Positions 44,883 through 52,045 of a stretch of 64,000 nt of DNA are shown in pieces; within the stretch, counting starts at the first letter, position 1; the number at the start of each line of letters is the position of its first letter. Source of the stretch: Metaphire vulgaris (lineage: Eukaryota; Annelida; Clitellata; Crassiclitellata; Megascolecidae); contig CM030840.1 of NCBI GenBank assembly GCA_018105865.1, positions 4,830,140 through 4,894,139 on the forward strand. The letters are read 5' to 3'. The position numbers and the translations under genes were made by a program. A model generated the notes under the pieces. The model was not told where the DNA came from. It worked only from the letters and a program-made list of their open reading frames with translations, and did no database searches.

Positions 44883-46557
44883 CAGAGTATTTATATAGCG
44901 CCTATTTATCTTATTTAAAAGAACTCCCTAAGCGCTCCCGCTGCGGGCAATGCTCCCTCTAATTGTTTACGGTCCGTGGCAGGGCCGGATTAAGGTCCGA
45001 GTGGCAGGGGCGTAGCGAGGGGAGGGGCATATGCCTCTGGGCGCCGAGTTGGGAGGCAAAAATTGGGTATATGGGTAAGTGAAATGCATAATAAATAAGA
45101 AGAAACATGTGCGACGACCTTTTTTCCCTCGTCGGCACTACTATGAAGAGGGGCGCCCGTAAGACTTGAGGGGCGCCGAGAACAATGTGACGACTTTTTT
45201 TGCTCGTCAGCAGTGTTTGGGGCGCCAACGGTACACTTTGCCCCGGGCGCCGGACACCCTCGCTGCGCCTCTGCCGAGTGGGCTTGGGGCTGCATATTTT
45301 AAGTGGGCCTATTTTAGCAATTTTTTATATTTCGAAATTTTTTGCAATTTTATTTTAAAATTTTAATGTAAATTAAGATTTCATTCTAGAATTTTAATAT
45401 TTTATTAAAATTTAAAAGTTTTATCTTAATTTAAAAATTTTATTTTAACATTTTAGCAATTTTAGCTATTTTGCCCGGGGAACTTAGAAACGGCAGCCCA
45501 TTTTTACACAGGCTTTTGTTGTTATTTAACTTAAATAGTAAAATAATAAACTTAAATTTAACTTTAACTTAAATGTTTTCGAAATGCTACATTTAGTTCT
45601 ATACTTATATCGTACTTATTTACATATTTATAATCGGTCTATATATAGATAGGGCCTATATCCCGCATAGAAATTGTTAAATTAACATAAAAACACTGCT
45701 ATTTAGGCTACTTTTGCTTTGTGAAATTTAAATATTGCAGTTGGGTTTGGAATAAATGTTAACAATTACACGATGAATCACACAATGTTTTCTTCTCGGT
45801 TATTAAATAACTCACTCACCTTGTGATAAAAGTGAAAATCTTTTAAAAGTATTTTTTGGCATAAATAAACGGTTCAAATATCTTTACACAGTACACACGC
45901 CACTGGTCCACTGTGACTGCTGTCTGATCGGTGGTCTGGTGTTCGACAGAGAATATTTTAGAATTTTATCGGATAAAAATAGTGAGCCTATTTTTCTTGG
46001 TGGGCCTTGTGCTTCGGCCCTCAGCCCCCGCCTTAATATGGCCCTGGTCCGTGGGCGCATGAAATCTTTTTGGGCAACCATTTCCCATTTGACTAACTTT
46101 TGGGCAATTTCGTTTCGAGTAAAGGAACAAAATCACGTGTGCTAATACAAATAAGTACGCGACCATAATAAACCACGTGACCTGCCGGACCGGACCGGAA
46201 GCCGTCTCTTAAATTGAGTCGCTGCTGAGAATCGATATTTATATAGCGCAGCACTTGTGACTTAAGCTAATATTGAATATTTAAATTTTTAATAATTTCT
46301 AATTTATAAATGAAAGCTCCTGCTAATTTTGGGGCAAATTTTTGGTGTATAAATGTATATGTCTCGCCGTTTTTTGGCGCGTGCCCACCTTTAATACACG
46401 GAACATTGCAAGTTGCGGTTTTCGAGTTCAATTGTCTATCTCTTTATATATCCTGTAAATTATGGCGTTCAGTGAGCAAATTCAGTTAAAATTTCTTACG
46501 ATAAGACATGTGAACTGAGTTCCAAGCCTTTTTTCCTAGAATAGAAAAAGGCACCAT

Positions 46558-46644
<87 letters not shown>

Positions 46645-49600
46645 CATATTAAGGCGGGGCTGAGGGGGCTGCAGCTCCCCGGCCCACCATGAAAATAGGC
46701 CCACCGATGGTTTTCCATCTGTTATTTAATTTTACGAGATAACGTTTTTTGCTTGTCGACGCGATTTGGAAGGAAGATAACCTGGATAGGCGACGGCCTT
46801 TTTCATCAGCCCCCCGGCCCACTCGGACCTTAATCCGGCCCTGAGAGAGAGACTTCGCTAGAGTGTCGTATTTGAGTTGAAATTACCGATAGGCGGCGGA
46901 AGACAATAAAAAGTAGGGCGGCCCGTTTACTATATAGCGGCAGCGGGGCGTTGCAGGTCGAGGTGCCTAACTAACTGTCTTATTAACGACCTTTCTCCCA
47001 TCTTCACGGTCTTGGATGGTGGGGGGGACGAGAAAATAACAAAATGGAATACAAAACCCGCGAATATTACAAATGAATGGACTTTTTATTAAGAACTTAA
47101 AAACTCACTTATTTAGAATGAGCTACTTGTGACTGTTATGTGTGAAATCGCTCTTGTCGTAGGCCTTAGCCCTGCTACTGCGCCTAAAAATTTTACATAG
47201 AATAATTAAATAAATAAAATTAATTAATTAATAAAAATGGAAAAAGTCAGGTCATTCAGAAGCGTTGGAGGTGTGATTGAAAGCGACGGCAGTCAGCAAG
47301 AAGATATAAAATCAAGAATATCAAAAGGTTTCCATACAATGGGATTGGGAAGGATGAAAAATTATGGAGAAAAACAACTCGGAGTGTCCCATAATTCCAG
47401 GGGGTGCCCATCCATGTAAAGTGCTGAGTCTTAAACGGTTAGTTTCTCGTAGTATAGTCCTAGTCCGACACTCATCACTAGGGGAATAATTCGGCGCAGA
47501 TGTAATTTCTGAAGTAGGTCTACTTAACAGTTTGTTCATGATCTTCGATATATTCAGCTTACGACGTTTAACAACAAACTTGTCCATTGTATGGATGGTG
47601 AAGCGCTGTTGAACGATTGAATCGCTGAAGCCGTAAGATTGTTTCCGCGATTTATGCGAACATAGTGAAGCTCTGACTGATCCGTTTCGATCGAGGCTCA
47701 ATTCCGGCTGCCCTCTCTAGATGAAACACTCTCTAGCACCCTCTACTGCTTCCCTGGTGCCCCCGCTCTTCGGCTTTTCGTCCACCGTCTTCCCTCTTCG
47801 TTCGTCTAAGACTCTAAGTGCCTTCCTCCGTCTTTTAATCTGATGTCAACTGATACACACGTTACTACTGTGTTTGACACCTTCGGGTTAGATGTGCATA
47901 TGACATACCTATATGATCTTGCTACTGTAAAGCGCAGTGCATTCGCCCTCCCGCGACAGCAGCTCCCTCATTCGTCTCAGTGTCTTCTTCCGTCTTTTAA
48001 TCTAATCTAATTTAATCTTCGTCTATTAATCTAATCTAATAAGCCTATGACTACCGTGTTTGACACCTTCGGGTTAAATGAGTATATATAGAACAAGCCT
48101 ATCTGATCTTGCTACGACTCTAACGCCTTATTGGGCGGTGCATTCGCCCTCCCACGACAGCAGCTCCCTTCTAAATTCGAAATGAAAATCTAATCAAACA
48201 ATTTGAAGAATTACAATTCTTCAGTTCTTACTTCTTAAAAAGTACCCCTGCCCGACCTATGGTGGGCCGGGGTAGTTTTAGAAGTACCCCGGCCTGGGCC
48301 GAGGGGGCCGATAGGAGTGCGCCGCCTATGAATTACCGCCTACACGTGTTTGATACTAGGGTCGTACACGGTGACTAACGCCCCAGGCACGGGCGGAGCT
48401 AGGGTGTCCGGCGCCCGGGGACAAAACATACTGTGGCGCCCCCTCAACTTGACGAAAATCATAAGAAGCAAAAAAGCCCCGTTCTGCCTATGTTGGCGCC
48501 CCTTCATTCTTCATTCAACTTCGCGAATACCCTGACAAGCAAAAAAGGTCATCACCCGTAGCGGAACATCCTACCTTAACCCAATTTTGGCGCCCCCACC
48601 TCGGCGCCCGGGGACATCTGTACCCCCTGCACCCAGCTAGATCCGCCTCTGGGGCCCCCAGGTATTGACATGGCGTTAGATTTATGCAGATTACAAAACA
48701 GGCAAAACGCGTCATTTGGGAAATGTTATGTATTCTGCAACAAGATATGATTACCTGTTTTCTTCGTCTGCTTGAGACGTTTTTAGACATGGAGACTACG
48801 TGGAATTAAGGTCGGAACACTGCATTAACCTAATAAACGATGACAAATCTAGACTAACGTTGACAACATTGTCCTTGATTTGGTCTTCGCCTAGTTACGG
48901 CGCTATATAAGTTTTCTTAATTCAATAGACCAAATACTCCTATCGAAACCCAGGTGCCGTGACAGCAGATATCTGCATGCAAACAAACTCTCAAGAGAAA
49001 CAAGACTCAGAGAAATAGAATATATAGGCTAATACAGAAAGACATAGGCTAATGATCATAATACGAAGCAGTAATTAAGCTTATAAACAAAATTTAAAAA
49101 CCCTCGAAGACGATTGTCAAGAGAACGCGCATAAAAACCGACGATAATATAAGTTATATAGCCCATAAAATTTAATGTGAGTTAGCAAGTAGGTAAAATC
49201 CCGTAAGTGTTTATAGTGCTTCCAAAAGTAACATCGCAGTAGCTGCTTATTCTTAGGCCAGGGATGGGCAAAGTGCGGCCCGCGGGCCACATGCGGCCCT
49301 CGAAGCCCTTTTGTGCGGCCCCCGACATCGAGAGATACTACATTAATGTGCGGCCCTCTAAAACATAAGAAACATTTGGCAACACATTAATAGAAAATTC
49401 AGCATTCAAATTGGATGTACACGTTGGCACTAGGTCGCTAACTAGAAATGATGCTTTTAATATTTACTAATTTTTCTTCGACTTGACAGTCTTGGCTTAT
49501 TAATAAATACTTAACACTGCATAGTATATAATACATTATGTTAAAGTCGTTTTGGAAACTACTTAAAACTTTAATTCTAAATGTCGAAAAAATTGTGCGG

Positions 49601-51973
49601 CCCTCGGCTTTCATCGCAGACACTTTTGCGGCCCTCGGATAAAAATTTGTGCCCATCACTGTCTTAGACGCTTAATCTTAGTATCAGATAGCTATAGCCA
49701 AAAGGTGGGGATCTGGCAGGCAGGGCCATTTTGTCCACGGGGCATTGAATGGGTTTGAATAAGTGCACAATGAAAATAACATGAACACGGCTCTCTTTTA
49801 GATCATTTGCTTCTCACGATTTTGTTCATGCAGCTGTAAATGGGCAAGAGTTGACATCGGCGATAACTAAGGATGTTCGGTTAATTTGTGCGTCGACTTT
49901 TGTTGGTTGGTCTTCGGTTTTTCGAGAACTTTCTGCCTCCTAGAGTTCTATGAAAACCTCTCTGGGTTTTCGTCGGTGCCAAGCCATACCCTCCGGCCAG
50001 TTCAGACTTTGGCTTTAGGTAGAAGGCGAAAACGAAGCCAGCTTGCAAGCCAGTGTCTCGACACGAACGCCACTCGCGCGTGTTTCCCGATTTTGCGATT
50101 TTGCGCTTTTCGACACAAACAATTAACCGCAGTCGCTAGCGACTGTCGTCGTTCGAATAGGGAAAAGATCTAGAAAAGTACTGAATAGTTAATCAAACCG
50201 CGACCCTTTTAATTCGATTACCCATGATGTGGCGAGTCGTCCTCAATGTAAACTGACTAATAATGTCGTCGTTCGAATTTAATTGTCTCCATGAAAAGAA
50301 TGACAATTATAGAAAAGTACTGAAAATTTTGTACAATTAATCACTGGTCTACGACCCCTGGCAGTCAGACTTCCAAGTGGAGAAGGAAATGACGGAGGGA
50401 GACGGAGGATGAAAATAAAGGTGAGATTCAAAAGACAGAAAGAGAGACAGAGCAAATGACCTCACGCGAAAATGGTCTTCACTGAGGGCGGAGTATTTTG
50501 TTAAGGTTGATGAAATTGGGGAGAGAGAGAGAGAGAGGGGAGGGAGAGAGAGATCGTCAGTTGGATTACAGATAAGGAGCTGTCCATTCATTGTTTGATG
50601 ACCATTTTTCACTGTTTTGCTCATCGAGTGTCAAAATGTGGTGGCGATGACCTTTTTTGCATGCTTTTTTCCATTGTAATAAGTAGTATTCCATAAAATT
50701 TTCTATTTTTTATTATTTGTAAAAAGTGAAATTGTTGACGTCAACTTCTCTTGACCCTCCTTCCCTTGTCAACAACTGTCAAACTTTTTCAAACCCCCTC
50801 CCCCTAAATTGTTGACGTAATTAATGATCAGCCCCTATAAAGTGCAGTTTTAACTTTCAAACGCACAGGTTGCTCGTGAAAATTGATGAAGCATTGAGCT
50901 TCGTGTTTGTTGACTTTCTTGTGCGTTATTCTTATACAGGAAGATAATAGCAATATTCGACACTCGACAGTTTACTGGACTTTTTTCTTTTGAAATTTAT
51001 TTAGGCCTATTTCCAGAAAGAATAGCTTATCGCAGCCAGGGCTACTAACTATTTGCGTGAAATGCAACGATTGCAATTGGCATGAAGCTAACTACAGAGG
51101 GGCTGTCCATAAAGTGCGTTACGCTTGAGGGAGTCTAGGAAAGTGTGACAGTTTGTGACAGGAGGAGGGCTAAGGACCAGCGTGACGTCGCACTTTCAGT
51201 ATAAATAAAATTTTAAATATACCTGATATCCTCCTCATAGGAGGTATATAGTAAAAGACGTTTTTAATTGCTCATTAGCACTTTTTGCGGAAGAAACAGT
51301 AAATTTTAGTCTCAACTATATTTGTGGTCATTGTCGGAAGTTAAATAATTGTCTTGATGCAGAAAGTTGGACGAGAACTCAAATAGAAAACCTGCGTGAC
51401 GTAATTTTTGGACGACGCTATAGGGGGGTCCGGGATGTGGCCCATGTGGGACGTACTTTTAGGAGGCCGATTTGTGACAGTGTTTTTGTCAGAGGAGGGG
51501 TCAAAAATAGCCAAAAATAGCGTGACGTATTTTATGGACGGCCCCAGAGCGTGACAGCGTATCAACATAGAAATCGGTTGATTAATAGTAGCTAATTTTA
51601 AATTCACCTCAACGTTTTCAGGCGAATTTTACGTTTGAATGGCATCGAGGTTAGCGTTAGTTTATATATACGAAAATTTTCTGTGCTCCAAAGCTGTTTT
51701 CCTCAAGGCAGCAATCACAACACTGCTCATTTTATGGGAAAATAAATGAATACTTTTAAGAATTTCAAAGGCCTGTGGTTTAATGCTTCTACTTAATGCT
51801 TTTGTGCCCTAAAATCGCTTTTTATTGGTTTTCTTTTTCTGCAGGAAGAAGTTTGAGATGTTCCGCTTGCAGTACATTGACCCACGGCTATTCCTGCCTC
51901 ACCCATCCTCCCACTCCTCAGCAATGTCCGCACGAAGACAACTACTGTCTTGATGTCATTTCCTACCACTTGA

Positions 51974-52045
<72 letters not shown>

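Noticed and set aside
49886..50173. A 95-codon open frame
   Set aside because: No motif, no splice context, and its 3' part borders a truncated hAT copy. Composition is like random sequence.
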